A stretch of 64,000 nt of DNA from Kumtagia sp044326205 (GTDB lineage Bacteria > Pseudomonadota > Alphaproteobacteria > Rhizobiales > Rhizobiaceae). This document shows positions 55,396 through 63,462 of this stretch, piece after piece. The position numbers were made by a program, and so were the translations under genes. The notes beneath the pieces are model-generated. The model did no database searches. It saw nothing but the letters and a program-made list of their open reading frames with translations, and was not told the DNA's origin. The stretch is taken from assembly GCF_044326205.1 (NCBI RefSeq), contig NZ_JBIRCY010000030.1:1-64000 (forward strand). The letters run 5' to 3'. How positions within the stretch are numbered: position 1 is the first letter of the stretch; the number at the start of each line of letters is the position of its first letter.

Positions 55396-57108
55396 ATGCT
55401 GGGCGCCGCCATCGGCTCGGGCATGACCGCTCGCGCCGCCGAGCGGGCGGGCGCCGACTTCGTGCTCGCGCTCAATGCTGGACGCTTCCGGGCCATGGGC
55501 GGTTCGTCTCCCGCATCGGTGCTTCCCATTCGTGACAGCAATGCGTTCGTCGCCGGATTCGGCCGCTCGGAAATCCTGAGAAGCACAAAGCTGCCAGTTT
55601 TCTTCGGCGCTTGCACCTTCGACCCAAGGCTGGACCTCGATCAGTTTCTGGATCGCCTCAAGCGTTGGGGGTTCGCCGGGGTCACCAACTTCCCATCGGT
55701 GATCCATCTCGACGCAATGAGGCGCGCAATTCTGGAGAACTGCGGCCTCGGCTACGGCCGCGAGACGGAGCTGCTTGTAAAGGCGGCCGAACGCGGCCTG
55801 ATGACGATAGCCTACACCCGGACTCAGTCGGAAGCCCGGCGCATGGTGGAGGCGGGCGTCGAGGCGGTCTGCATGAACTTCAACCTCAACCCGGCAGAAA
55901 CCGCCGTCTCCTCGTCGTCAATTGGGCTCGCCGAACTGGCCGCACGGACCGGAGACATCGCGCACGCCGTCCATGCGATCAACCGCAACGTCGTGTGCCT
56001 GCTGGGCGGTGGTCCGATCACCAGGCCGGAAGAACTCATGGACGTCTGCCGCGAGACCGGGACCCAAGGATTCATCGGCGGCTCCTCGCTCGACCGTGTT
56101 CCCCTTGAGATGTCGGTCCTCGAGATGACGTCCGGCTTCAAGACGATCCACGTTCTCAGGGAAAAGGTCGACCTGCTGGAACGCCAGCTGCAGCTGAACG
56201 GCTACAGGCACGGCATTATCGCGCGCTCCGCCGCCATGAACCACGCGCTGGAAAGCGCCAAGCGGCTGGCGTCCGGCACCAATCCGGTGCTGATCGTCGG
56301 TGAGCCAGGCACCGGCAAACGGCGGGTGGCGTCCCTCGTCCACTCGTTCGGGGCTAAAAGACACCGCAAGGCGGTTACATTCCCATGCAGAAGGGTACCG
56401 GGAGATCAGAACTCGGTCGCGTTGTTCGGTCTCGAAGCGGGGAAGGATACCAAGCGACGGATTTCGCTGCTTGAAATGGCATCGGACACCGCGATCATCA
56501 TCCTTCACCTGAACGAACTGTCCGACGACGGGCAGGAACAGCTGGCCGACTTCCTGGAGACGGGAACCTTCGACGCCGTCAATGGCGTCGCTGCTGTGCG
56601 ATCCGATGCGAAGGTCATCGCGACCTGTACGGTTGCCGCTGGGGCGGACCTGGAGACGCTGCCCATCTCCCCCCGTCTGCGGGCCGCCTTCACTGGTCTC
56701 GAGATCGAGCTGCCGCCCCTGCGGGACAGGCTGGAAGACCTGCCCGCACTCATCCACCACTTTACAGTCGAAACGAAGGGCGACGCCGAGGCAAAACCCC
56801 TGCCGATTGAAAACTCTGCCTTTCTGGCGCTTGCCAGTCACCGCTGGCCAGGCAATGTCCGGGAGCTCAGGCACGCCGTCGAGCAGCTGGCAACTTTGCC
56901 GCCAGGAACGCCAATAACGGCCGATCTTGTCCAGCCGGTGCTGGGAACTCGACCAGCCCATAAGCAAATGACAAGCCTCTCCGAGAGGGAGTGGATCATA
57001 GACGCGCTCCGGCGCAACAAGCTCCACAGGGGCAAGGCAGCCGCCGCATTGGGCATGTCCCGCAAGACGCTCTACAACAAGATCAAGAGCCTGCGGATAT
57101 TGGAGTAG
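55396..57108 (+). CDS. Regulator: TIM-barrel (PEP-hydrolase-like) domain, degenerate sigma-54-type AAA+ domain and Fis HTH
   Basis: Protein of at least 570 aa. Residues 1 to about 260 are a TIM-barrel domain of the phosphoenolpyruvate hydrolase-like family (FVLALNAGRFRAMGGSSPAS, LKRWGFAGVTNFPSVI, VVCLLGGGPITRPEELM, GFIGGSSLDRVP). A bacterial enhancer-binding AAA+ domain follows, with a Walker A of GEPGTGKRRVAS. The GAFTGA loop is absent (LFGLEAGKDTKRRISL) and Walker B is altered (IIILHLNEL). The end is a Fis-type helix-turn-helix (HRGKAAAALGMSRKTLYNKI). It probably works without sigma-54, like TyrR. The barrel may sense ligand. The first ATG at 55396 lacks a ribosome site; see findings. Confidence 0.87.
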   Translation: MLGAAIGSGMTARAAERAGADFVLALNAGRFRAMGGSSPASVLPIRDSNAFVAGFGRSEILRSTKLPVFFGACTFDPRLDLDQFLDRLKRWGFAGVTNFPSVIHLDAMRRAILENCGLGYGRETELLVKAAERGLMTIAYTRTQSEARRMVEAGVEAVCMNFNLNPAETAVSSSSIGLAELAARTGDIAHAVHAINRNVVCLLGGGPITRPEELMDVCRETGTQGFIGGSSLDRVPLEMSVLEMTSGFKTIHVLREKVDLLERQLQLNGYRHGIIARSAAMNHALESAKRLASGTNPVLIVGEPGTGKRRVASLVHSFGAKRHRKAVTFPCRRVPGDQNSVALFGLEAGKDTKRRISLLEMASDTAIIILHLNELSDDGQEQLADFLETGTFDAVNGVAAVRSDAKVIATCTVAAGADLETLPISPRLRAAFTGLEIELPPLRDRLEDLPALIHHFTVETKGDAEAKPLPIENSAFLALASHRWPGNVRELRHAVEQLATLPPGTPITADLVQPVLGTRPAHKQMTSLSEREWIIDALRRNKLHRGKAAAALGMSRKTLYNKIKSLRILE

Positions 57109-57691
57109 CCGTTGGGCTGCCAACGGACGCTACAGTCCAGACAGGCAGCGCCGAAGATACCTCCTTCGATACGACCTGCCGCAATTCGATCCGCTCCGAA
57201 ACAGGATACTCCCACTTCTCGGCAGGCATATGGACGATCGCATCCAACCGACCGGGAAGGCGCGCCTCAGCGTTCGCGACTTCCTCGGCAGACGTAGCCA
57301 TGAATGCCAGTCGCATGCCGGAATCGGCAAACCATTTCAGCCGCTCGATCTCGATCGGGTTCTCCGCGCTGGTGGACGCGGGAGAACCCTCGGCAACGAC
57401 CGCCGGCGGGAAGTTGATTACCCCTGCGAATCCCTTGTTGGACAGCAGATCAGCGAGGTCTTCCCATAGGGTGAACGGATCGATCATCATCACAGCGGCG
57501 TAACAGCGCCGGCCGTCGACCGGGTCCATTTCCCCCAGCGCCTGCAGCAGCACCGCATTCCAGTCGACGATCGGCAGCGTGGCCATCACGAGTGGCAGAC
57601 CCTTCGGCAAGGCGCGCAACGAGGGCGCGAAGACATACGCCGTCTCAGCTTCGCCGGCGTCGAGGGCATCGCGACCGGCCAGCTCATCCAC
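57083..57691 (-). CDS. Divergent TIM-barrel (PEP-hydrolase-like) protein
   Basis: Protein of about 202 aa. LLSNKGFAGVINFPPAVVA and ADSGMRLAFMATSAEEVANAE align with the barrel of the neighbouring regulator (FAGVTNFPSVI, ERGLMTIAYTRTQSEARRM). It is shorter than its relatives and lacks the early Gly-rich loop. The GTG at 57691 follows AGGTGG; the frame extends upstream to 57799, but that would contain motif D. Its 3' end overlaps the regulator gene by 26 bases tail to tail. Function unknown; perhaps a partner or modulator of the regulator. Confidence 0.75.
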   Translation of the reverse strand: MDELAGRDALDAGEAETAYVFAPSLRALPKGLPLVMATLPIVDWNAVLLQALGEMDPVDGRRCYAAVMMIDPFTLWEDLADLLSNKGFAGVINFPPAVVAEGSPASTSAENPIEIERLKWFADSGMRLAFMATSAEEVANAEARLPGRLDAIVHMPAEKWEYPVSERIELRQVVSKEVSSALPVWTVASVGSPTATPISAGS

Positions 57692-57701
57692 GATCAACCA
57701 C

Positions 57702-57718
57702 CTACCCAATTTTACCCA
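57702..57718. promoter_or_regulatory. TTACYCA direct-repeat motif, copy D
   Basis: CTACCCA-ATT-TTACCCA in the divergent gap, 11 bases before the minus-strand TIM-barrel gene and about 150 before the Tm-1-like gene. One mismatch in the first heptamer. It overlaps the likely 5' leader of the minus gene. Confidence 0.5.
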
Positions 57719-57866
57719 TCTCCAGTTCAGCCAGCGATTATACGCCTGCGGCCGCAGGTCTAAAGCTCGCAATAGATTGTGCAAGGACGGAGTGCGCAAG
57801 GGAGCATCCGATGGAACCTATCAGCCGTATTTCGGGGGCACCTCAGCGGCGCGGGCAGGAAATGCC

Positions 57867-59054
57867 GTGACTGAGGCCAAGTCGTCAGACGGGGCAGTCG
57901 CCATCGTCGCCACGCTGGACACCAAACAGGCCGAGGCTTCGTTCGTCGCCGAGATCATCCGGTCGCGCGGCAGGGAAGTCGTCTTCGTCGACGTCGGCAC
58001 GTCGAAGGACGGCGCCGCGCGGTCGAACGATCCCGCGTCCTTGCTTGCGGAAATCGGGCGGAATGCCCGCGCGTCCGTCAACGCACTTCACGTCGACGGC
58101 ACGATCACCGCGATCGTCGGCATCGCCGGAGGGAAGGGTAGCGGCGTCTTCGGCGAGGCGGTAGCGGACCTCCCCTACGGGTTCCCGAAACTGCTCGTTT
58201 CCAGCGCACGTCCTGCGCTGCTTGCGGATCTCGCGGCAAGGAGCGACATCCTTCTATATCCGACGATTGTCGACCTGTTCGGCATCAACGGGTTCACGTC
58301 ACGAATCCTGCGCAACGCCGCCGACGCGATCGCAGCGATGCACTACGCGCCGCAACAGCCAGGTTCCCGCCGCAAGATTGTCGCCATGACCGCCTTCGGC
58401 GTGACGACGCCCGCGGTCAATCACTGCGTCCGGCTGCTTTCCCAATATGGCATCGAAACCATCGTGTTCCCGGCGAACGGAGCCGGGGGGCGCAAGATGG
58501 AGTCCCTTGTCGACGCCGGCGAGTTCGACGCGGTCCTCGATCTCACCACGACGGAACTCGCAGACGAACATCTCGGAGGGACCGCGACGGCCGGGGCTGA
58601 GCGCCTGACCGCGGCGGGCCGCAAGGGAATCCCCCAGCTGATCGCGCCCGGCGCCGTGGACATGGTGAACTTCGGGATTCGCTCGTCCGTGCCTGCGCGC
58701 TTTTGTGACCGCAAGCTCTACGCGCACACCCCCTACACGACGCTCATGAGGACGAGCGAGGACGAAACCTTCGAGATCGGCCGCATCACCGCCCAGAAGC
58801 TTGCGGGGGCCAAGGGTCCGTCCCTCGTTATTTGGCCGTCCGAAGGCGTCTCCGATTACGATCGTGAGGGCGGCGTCTTTCATGACCCGGGCGCGAACCG
58901 GGCTTGGCTGGCCGGGCTCCGCAGCGCTCTCCCCGCTTCGGTGCAATGCCAGGAACTCCGTTGCCACATCAACGATCCCGCCTTCGCGGAAGCCGCAGTC
59001 GGTTGGATCGTCGACCAGATCCATAACAGGGGAGTTCGCGATGCGCATGTTTGA
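57867..59054 (+). CDS. Tm-1-like ATP-binding protein (UPF0261)
   Basis: Protein of 395 aa. AIVATLDTKQAEASFVAEII at the start, IVGIAGGKGSGVFGEAVADL, VDLFGINGFTSRILRNAADAI and MTAFGVTTPAVNHCV are the UPF0261 signature blocks. Plant and fungal proteins carry this domain fused to a PEP-hydrolase-like TIM barrel; the tomato Tm-1 resistance protein is the best known. Here the two halves are separate adjacent genes. The GTG at 57867 follows GCAGGA. It overlaps the next gene by 14 bases. Biochemical function is unknown. Confidence 0.88.
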   Translation: MTEAKSSDGAVAIVATLDTKQAEASFVAEIIRSRGREVVFVDVGTSKDGAARSNDPASLLAEIGRNARASVNALHVDGTITAIVGIAGGKGSGVFGEAVADLPYGFPKLLVSSARPALLADLAARSDILLYPTIVDLFGINGFTSRILRNAADAIAAMHYAPQQPGSRRKIVAMTAFGVTTPAVNHCVRLLSQYGIETIVFPANGAGGRKMESLVDAGEFDAVLDLTTTELADEHLGGTATAGAERLTAAGRKGIPQLIAPGAVDMVNFGIRSSVPARFCDRKLYAHTPYTTLMRTSEDETFEIGRITAQKLAGAKGPSLVIWPSEGVSDYDREGGVFHDPGANRAWLAGLRSALPASVQCQELRCHINDPAFAEAAVGWIVDQIHNRGVRDAHV

Positions 59055-59874
59055 ACGATCGGAGATCCTCGCGAACATCGAGGTACAGACCTCCAAGGGC
59101 AACGCCATTCTCGCGGCAGGCAGCAGCTGCGGTCTCGTCGCCAAATGCGCGGCTCTGGGCGGCGCGGACATGCTTGTCGTCTACAGCACGGGCCTCTCGC
59201 GGCTCATGGGTCTGCCGACAAGCCGGATCGGTGACTCAAACACCCGGACCGTCGAAATGGCGGCTGAGATACGCAACGTTGTTTCGGACGTTCCGGTCGT
59301 CGGCGGCATCGAGGCGTGGGATCCCGTCCGCCTCGACCTCGACAGGCTGCTCGACCAGTTCTGGGCGGCCGGTTACTCCGGCGTCATCAACTACCCGACA
59401 ATCTCGACCATGGGCGACAAGTGGCGCGACCGCCGTGGCCGCGTCGGGCTCGGCTTCGAGCGCGAAGTCGAGATGATCGCAAAGGCAAGGAAGAAGGACA
59501 TCTTCTCGATGGCGTACGTCGCCTCCGCCGAAGACGCCGCTGCGATGGCCGAGGCAGGAGCGGACTGCATCGTCCCCCATGTCGGCGCCACCCGCGGCGG
59601 ACTGGTCGGCCACGAGGAAGGCCAAGCGATCGGGGAAGTCATCCGGAAAATCAACCTGATTAACGAAGCGGCCCGGGCCGTCCGTCCAGACGTCGTGCTG
59701 CTCGCTCATGGCGGCGCAATCGCCGAGCCGGAAGACACCGCCGAAGTCTACAGGTCGACGGATTGCGTCGGCTTCGTCGGCGCTTCCTCGATCGAAAGGA
59801 TTCCGATCGAGCGGGCCGTCAAATCGGCCGCCGAAGCCTTCAAGGCCGTACCCCTCAACCGCGCCAGCGCCTGA
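59041..59874 (+). CDS. TIM-barrel PEP-hydrolase-like protein, partner of the Tm-1-like protein
   Basis: Protein of 277 aa. FERSEILANIEVQTSKGNAI, GADMLVVYSTGLSRLMGLPT, GVINYPTISTMGDKWR, DCIVPHVGATRGGLVG and VLLAHGGAIAEPEDTAEVY are the family blocks. AGGGGAG precedes the ATG at 59041, which lies within the end of the UPF0261 gene. The pair matches the two halves of the eukaryotic Tm-1 protein. The barrel is related to that of the upstream regulator. Confidence 0.88.
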   Translation: MRMFERSEILANIEVQTSKGNAILAAGSSCGLVAKCAALGGADMLVVYSTGLSRLMGLPTSRIGDSNTRTVEMAAEIRNVVSDVPVVGGIEAWDPVRLDLDRLLDQFWAAGYSGVINYPTISTMGDKWRDRRGRVGLGFEREVEMIAKARKKDIFSMAYVASAEDAAAMAEAGADCIVPHVGATRGGLVGHEEGQAIGEVIRKINLINEAARAVRPDVVLLAHGGAIAEPEDTAEVYRSTDCVGFVGASSIERIPIERAVKSAAEAFKAVPLNRASA

Positions 59875-59899
59875 GCGCACGCCTGCCTGCGAGAGACAC

Positions 59900-61633
59900 A
59901 TGGCCGAGACCGCTAGCCCCATCGCCTCGAGGCGACCCGCTGTGTCCCGTTGGGACGCTGTGTTCGACGTCATCGCGGTCGGGAGCGGCGCGGCTGGACT
60001 GTCGGCGGCGCTCTACGCCGCGCAGGCCGGTCTCCGCGTCCTCGTCTCCGAGAAATCCCCGCGGCTCGGAGGGACGACGGCCCTGTCGAACGGCATGATC
60101 TGGGTTCCCTGCTCTCCCCAGGCCGTGGCCGGGAAGGTGAACGACAGCATCGACAACGCCCGGACCTACCTGAAGGGCGAACTCGGCAACTACTACCGCG
60201 AGGACTTCGTCGAGGCCTATCTGGCGGACGGGCCCGCTGCCCTTGTCGAGATCGAGAAGGGGTCGGACGTGAAGTTCACGCTTGCTTCGCCGCCGGACTA
60301 TCATTCGAGCCAGCCCGGTGGGGTGAACTCCGGCCGGGCGCTGAGCCCCGCGCCCTATGACGGTCGCCTGCTGGGGAAGGATTTCGACCTGGTCGGCGAC
60401 CCAATCCGGGTGGTCCTCGGCGGCATGATGATCTCGTCCGGCGAGGTCGGGAAGTTCCTGAACCCTTTCAAGTCGATGGATTCGCTGCGGCACGTGCTCC
60501 GCCGCTTGGGCCGCTATGCAGGCGACCGGATGCGGTATCGCCGCGGCACGGAGCTTAGCGGTGGCAACGCGCTGATAGCACGGTTCATCACGAGCCTGCG
60601 CAAGCGTAAGGTCGACATCTGGACGCAAGCGCCGCTGGCCGAACTCATTATGGACCACGGCAAGGTGATCGGCGCGGTGATCCGCAAGGATGGCCACGAG
60701 CTGCGCGTCAAGGCCGAGAGAGGCATCGTCCTCGCGACCGGCGGATTTGCACGTGATGCAGGGCTCCGCGCGGCTCTCAGCGGCGACCACCAGCACGAGG
60801 ACACACTGGCGCATCCGGACGCGACGGGCGACGGCATCAAGATCGGGCTGGGGGCCGGAGGGAAGATCGACAACGAAGTCGCGAGCGCAGGGTTCTGGAC
60901 GCCGGTCTCGCTTCTGCGCGACACGAAGGGGGGCGTTCACACGGTCCCCTATGGTTGGCTCGACCGCGGCCGCCCCGGCGTGATCGCGGTGGGACCCGAC
61001 GCGCGGCGGTTCGTCAACGAATCCAATCCGTACCACGACATCTGCATCGCGATGTTCCAGAACGGGTACCCGAAGGACGATCGGTTCTATTTCATCTGCG
61101 ATCATGAGTTCCTGAAAAAGCGCGGCATGGGACAGCTGCTTCCGTGGCCCTGGACCTTCAGCACCAAGCCGTACGAGCGCGTCGGCTACATCCATGTGGC
61201 CGACACGCTAACCGGGCTGGCGGGCAAGATCGGGCTCGATCCGAACGCGCTCGAAGCGACGGTCAAGGAACACAACGAACACACCGGGACCGGCATCGAC
61301 CCCTATTTCCATCGCGGCGAGTCCGCCTTCAACCGCACGCTCGGCGATCCCTCGGTCGGCAAGGTCAATCCGAATCTTGGCCCGATCAAGACTGGACCCT
61401 TCGTCGCATTGAAGATCGTTCCTGCCACGCTGGGGACGGCGACCGGACTGGCTACCGACACGTCGAACAGGGTTCTCGATGCGCATGGAAAGCCGATTGA
61501 TGGTTTGTTTGCCTGCGGCAATGACGCGACGTCTGTCATGCGCGGCATCTATCCGGGCGCGGGCATCACAATCGGGCCGGGCATTGTGTTCGCCTATCGC
61601 GCCGTGAAGGCAATCCGCGACGGCATCCACTAG
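59900..61633 (+). CDS. FAD-dependent oxidoreductase (fumarate reductase/ketosteroid dehydrogenase type)
   Basis: Protein of 577 aa. FAD-binding FDVIAVGSGAAGLSAALYAA and the EKSPRLGGTTALSNGMIWVP loop are at the N-terminus; GIVLATGGFARDAGLRAAL and the C-terminal GLFACGNDATSVMRGIYPGAGITIGPG complete the flavin site. These enzymes introduce or reduce C=C bonds next to a carbonyl. It follows the Tm-1-like pair by 25 bases and likely works on the same substrate. Confidence 0.88.
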   Translation: MAETASPIASRRPAVSRWDAVFDVIAVGSGAAGLSAALYAAQAGLRVLVSEKSPRLGGTTALSNGMIWVPCSPQAVAGKVNDSIDNARTYLKGELGNYYREDFVEAYLADGPAALVEIEKGSDVKFTLASPPDYHSSQPGGVNSGRALSPAPYDGRLLGKDFDLVGDPIRVVLGGMMISSGEVGKFLNPFKSMDSLRHVLRRLGRYAGDRMRYRRGTELSGGNALIARFITSLRKRKVDIWTQAPLAELIMDHGKVIGAVIRKDGHELRVKAERGIVLATGGFARDAGLRAALSGDHQHEDTLAHPDATGDGIKIGLGAGGKIDNEVASAGFWTPVSLLRDTKGGVHTVPYGWLDRGRPGVIAVGPDARRFVNESNPYHDICIAMFQNGYPKDDRFYFICDHEFLKKRGMGQLLPWPWTFSTKPYERVGYIHVADTLTGLAGKIGLDPNALEATVKEHNEHTGTGIDPYFHRGESAFNRTLGDPSVGKVNPNLGPIKTGPFVALKIVPATLGTATGLATDTSNRVLDAHGKPIDGLFACGNDATSVMRGIYPGAGITIGPGIVFAYRAVKAIRDGIH

Positions 61634-61636
61634 CCT

Positions 61637-61679
61637 TTTTGACGCGGGTCGCTGATGGTTTCCACGCATCGCGTCAAAA
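61637..61679. repeat. Inverted repeat after the flavoprotein gene
   Basis: TTTTGACGCG (61637-61646) and CGCGTCAAAA (61670-61679), a perfect 10-bp inverted repeat with a 23-base loop, three bases after the stop. It could be a terminator or an operator for the luxR side; the long loop favours a binding site. The rest of the gap to luxR holds nothing I recognise. Confidence 0.5.
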
Positions 61680-61898
61680 CGCGTACCGGATACTGCCAAC
61701 CGACGCCAGAGGGGCCGAATGATTTCGAGAACGATAATCGTTGGAGTGAGCGAGGGGCGAATAGCCTGGTGATGTGACGGTCATGTTCGCGGGCTCAGTC
61801 GGCTCGGTCACTCGAGCCTGCTGCAGCAGCCTCATCGACGATATGCCCAGGAAAAAACCCGCAAGGGTCGACACAGGGAAAGGGAGCCCTCGGTCCCA

Positions 61899-62654
61899 GT
61901 GAGATTAAATTGCAACAACCGCCTTCGCCGGGCTCGATTGGAGGATACCTACGATCTTATGATCCGCCTCCGGCGAAGTATGACGGCGCAGGAAATTTGT
62001 TCGGAAGTGCTCGAGTTCGCGAGCCGAATTGGCGCCAGCCATCTGCTCGCGGGCGTAATCCCGCCTCCAGCGCTGTCCAGGACCGGGCAGTTGTCCCATG
62101 TCCTGTTACACTCCTGGCCAAGGGAATGGTCGGAGCGCTACTTTTCGAGTGGCTATCTGTATCGTGATCCTACGATTCGCCTAGTTCGTGAAGGTACGGC
62201 TTCCTTTCTCTGGAGTGAACTCGACACTCATCGTCCGATTTCTCTGCCCGAGAAATCAGTTATGAGCGAAGCGACCGAATTTCGCTTGTTAGAAGGTTTC
62301 ACGATCGCGCTTTCCACGGTGGAGCGGCAGCCGATCGGCATTTCCATCGCGGGAGAGCGGTTGGAGTTTAGTCGGCGAGAGCGGCTTAGCTTAGAGCTCA
62401 TTTCAGCGTATGCGGCCGGTTGCGCGATCGTGCTCATGGAAGGAGGCCTCCGGCCCGAGATTCGACTCTCGCCTCGCCAATTGGATGTTCTTCGTTGGGC
62501 ATCAGAAGGCCTCAAAAACGAGGAGATCGCAGATCGCCTTTCTATTAGCGCTCATACAGCAGAAATGCACTTGCGAGCCATTCGTGAGAAACTGGGCGTC
62601 ACAAACACCGTTCATGCGGTCGCAGAGGCGCTTCGGCTCAGAATAATTTTTTGA
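61899..62654 (+). CDS. LuxR-type autoinducer-binding transcriptional regulator
   Basis: Protein of about 251 aa. The N-terminal half is an autoinducer-binding domain: EWSERYFSSGYLYRDPTIR has the conserved W, Y and DP, and SFLWSEL the second W. The C-terminal half is a LuxR helix-turn-helix (LSPRQLDVLRWASEGLKNEE, IADRLSISAHTAEMHLRAI). At the usual first Glu of the DNA-binding domain there is Gln (SPRQ). It should bind an acyl-homoserine lactone and control the adjacent luxI. A GTG at 61899 after AGGGAG is assumed; an ATG at 61959 is also possible. Confidence 0.88.
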   Translation: MRLNCNNRLRRARLEDTYDLMIRLRRSMTAQEICSEVLEFASRIGASHLLAGVIPPPALSRTGQLSHVLLHSWPREWSERYFSSGYLYRDPTIRLVREGTASFLWSELDTHRPISLPEKSVMSEATEFRLLEGFTIALSTVERQPIGISIAGERLEFSRRERLSLELISAYAAGCAIVLMEGGLRPEIRLSPRQLDVLRWASEGLKNEEIADRLSISAHTAEMHLRAIREKLGVTNTVHAVAEALRLRIIF

Positions 62655-62656
62655 AC

Positions 62657-62672
62657 CTACGGAATTTCGTAG
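62657..62672. promoter_or_regulatory. lux-box-like palindrome
   Basis: CTACGGAATTTCGTAG, a 16-base palindrome with one mismatch pair, starts two bases after the luxR stop and ends 57 bases before the luxI ATG. This is the place expected for a LuxR-type activator site controlling luxI. Confidence 0.6.
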
Positions 62673-62729
62673 TGCCGACTCCGTACATGACGGGGGACGA
62701 TCGATTGATCTCCAATTGGAGGACTATCG

Positions 62730-63374
62730 ATGCTGAACATCGTCACTTCTCACACTATCGATCGCTACCAAATAGAGCTGAATGAGGCTTTCCGGCTCCG
62801 CCATCGTGTCTTTGTTGAAGAAAAGGGCTGGACCGGTCTCCGTCGTGACGACGGGTGTGAGATCGACCGCTTCGACGACGAGCACGCCGTTCACATGCTT
62901 TATGTCGAGGCTGGACGGGTGATCGGCTATCAGCGGATGCTGCCTACAACTCAGCCGCATCTGCTTTCGGATGTTATGCCTGAGCTGTGCGAAGGCAGGC
63001 GTCCGGTTGGGCCCAATATCTGGGAGTGGACGCGCTACTGTGTGGAGCCGGCATATCGGGAGCGCGGCCGGATGCTCAGCCCGGTCGCGAACGCGCTGCT
63101 CTCCGGCATCGTCGAATGGGGCCTCGACACCGGGGTCGACACGATCATCATCGAGACGAACCCGCTCTGGCTACTGCGTCTGGTGCAACTCCATTTCCGG
63201 GTGACGCCGCTGGGCTTGCCTCGATTGATCAACGGCGAGGAGACAGTTGCCGTCACAGCCAGCTTCGACAGACGGACGCTCGACCGGCTCCGCGAAACGC
63301 GCACGGTTTCTCCCGCCGCCGTCGCGCCGCCTGCGTTGAGCAGCCGTCGAACCCATAATCGTCAGGCACCATAG
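62730..63374 (+). CDS. Acyl-homoserine-lactone synthase (LuxI family)
   Basis: Protein of 214 aa. Invariant LuxI residues are visible: R in FRLRHRVFVEEKGW, D-D in EIDRFDDEHAVHMLY, R in IGYQRMLPT, and E-x-x-R in IWEWTRYCV. It makes an AHL from SAM and acyl-ACP. TTGGAGGA precedes the ATG. It sits directly downstream of luxR, an autoinducing arrangement. The acyl chain cannot be predicted from sequence. Confidence 0.92.
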   Translation: MLNIVTSHTIDRYQIELNEAFRLRHRVFVEEKGWTGLRRDDGCEIDRFDDEHAVHMLYVEAGRVIGYQRMLPTTQPHLLSDVMPELCEGRRPVGPNIWEWTRYCVEPAYRERGRMLSPVANALLSGIVEWGLDTGVDTIIIETNPLWLLRLVQLHFRVTPLGLPRLINGEETVAVTASFDRRTLDRLRETRTVSPAAVAPPALSSRRTHNRQAP

Positions 63375-63462
63375 TCCGAAACCACGACTCCAGCAGACGG
63401 GGCGCCACCTCCGGACGTGACGCCAGATGCCGAGGACCGGGCAGAGAAGGGAACGATAGGCG

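Noticed and set aside
59855..61195. Long minus-strand frame opposite the flavoprotein gene
   Set aside because: Antisense shadow; the plus-strand frame has FAD motifs and correct length.
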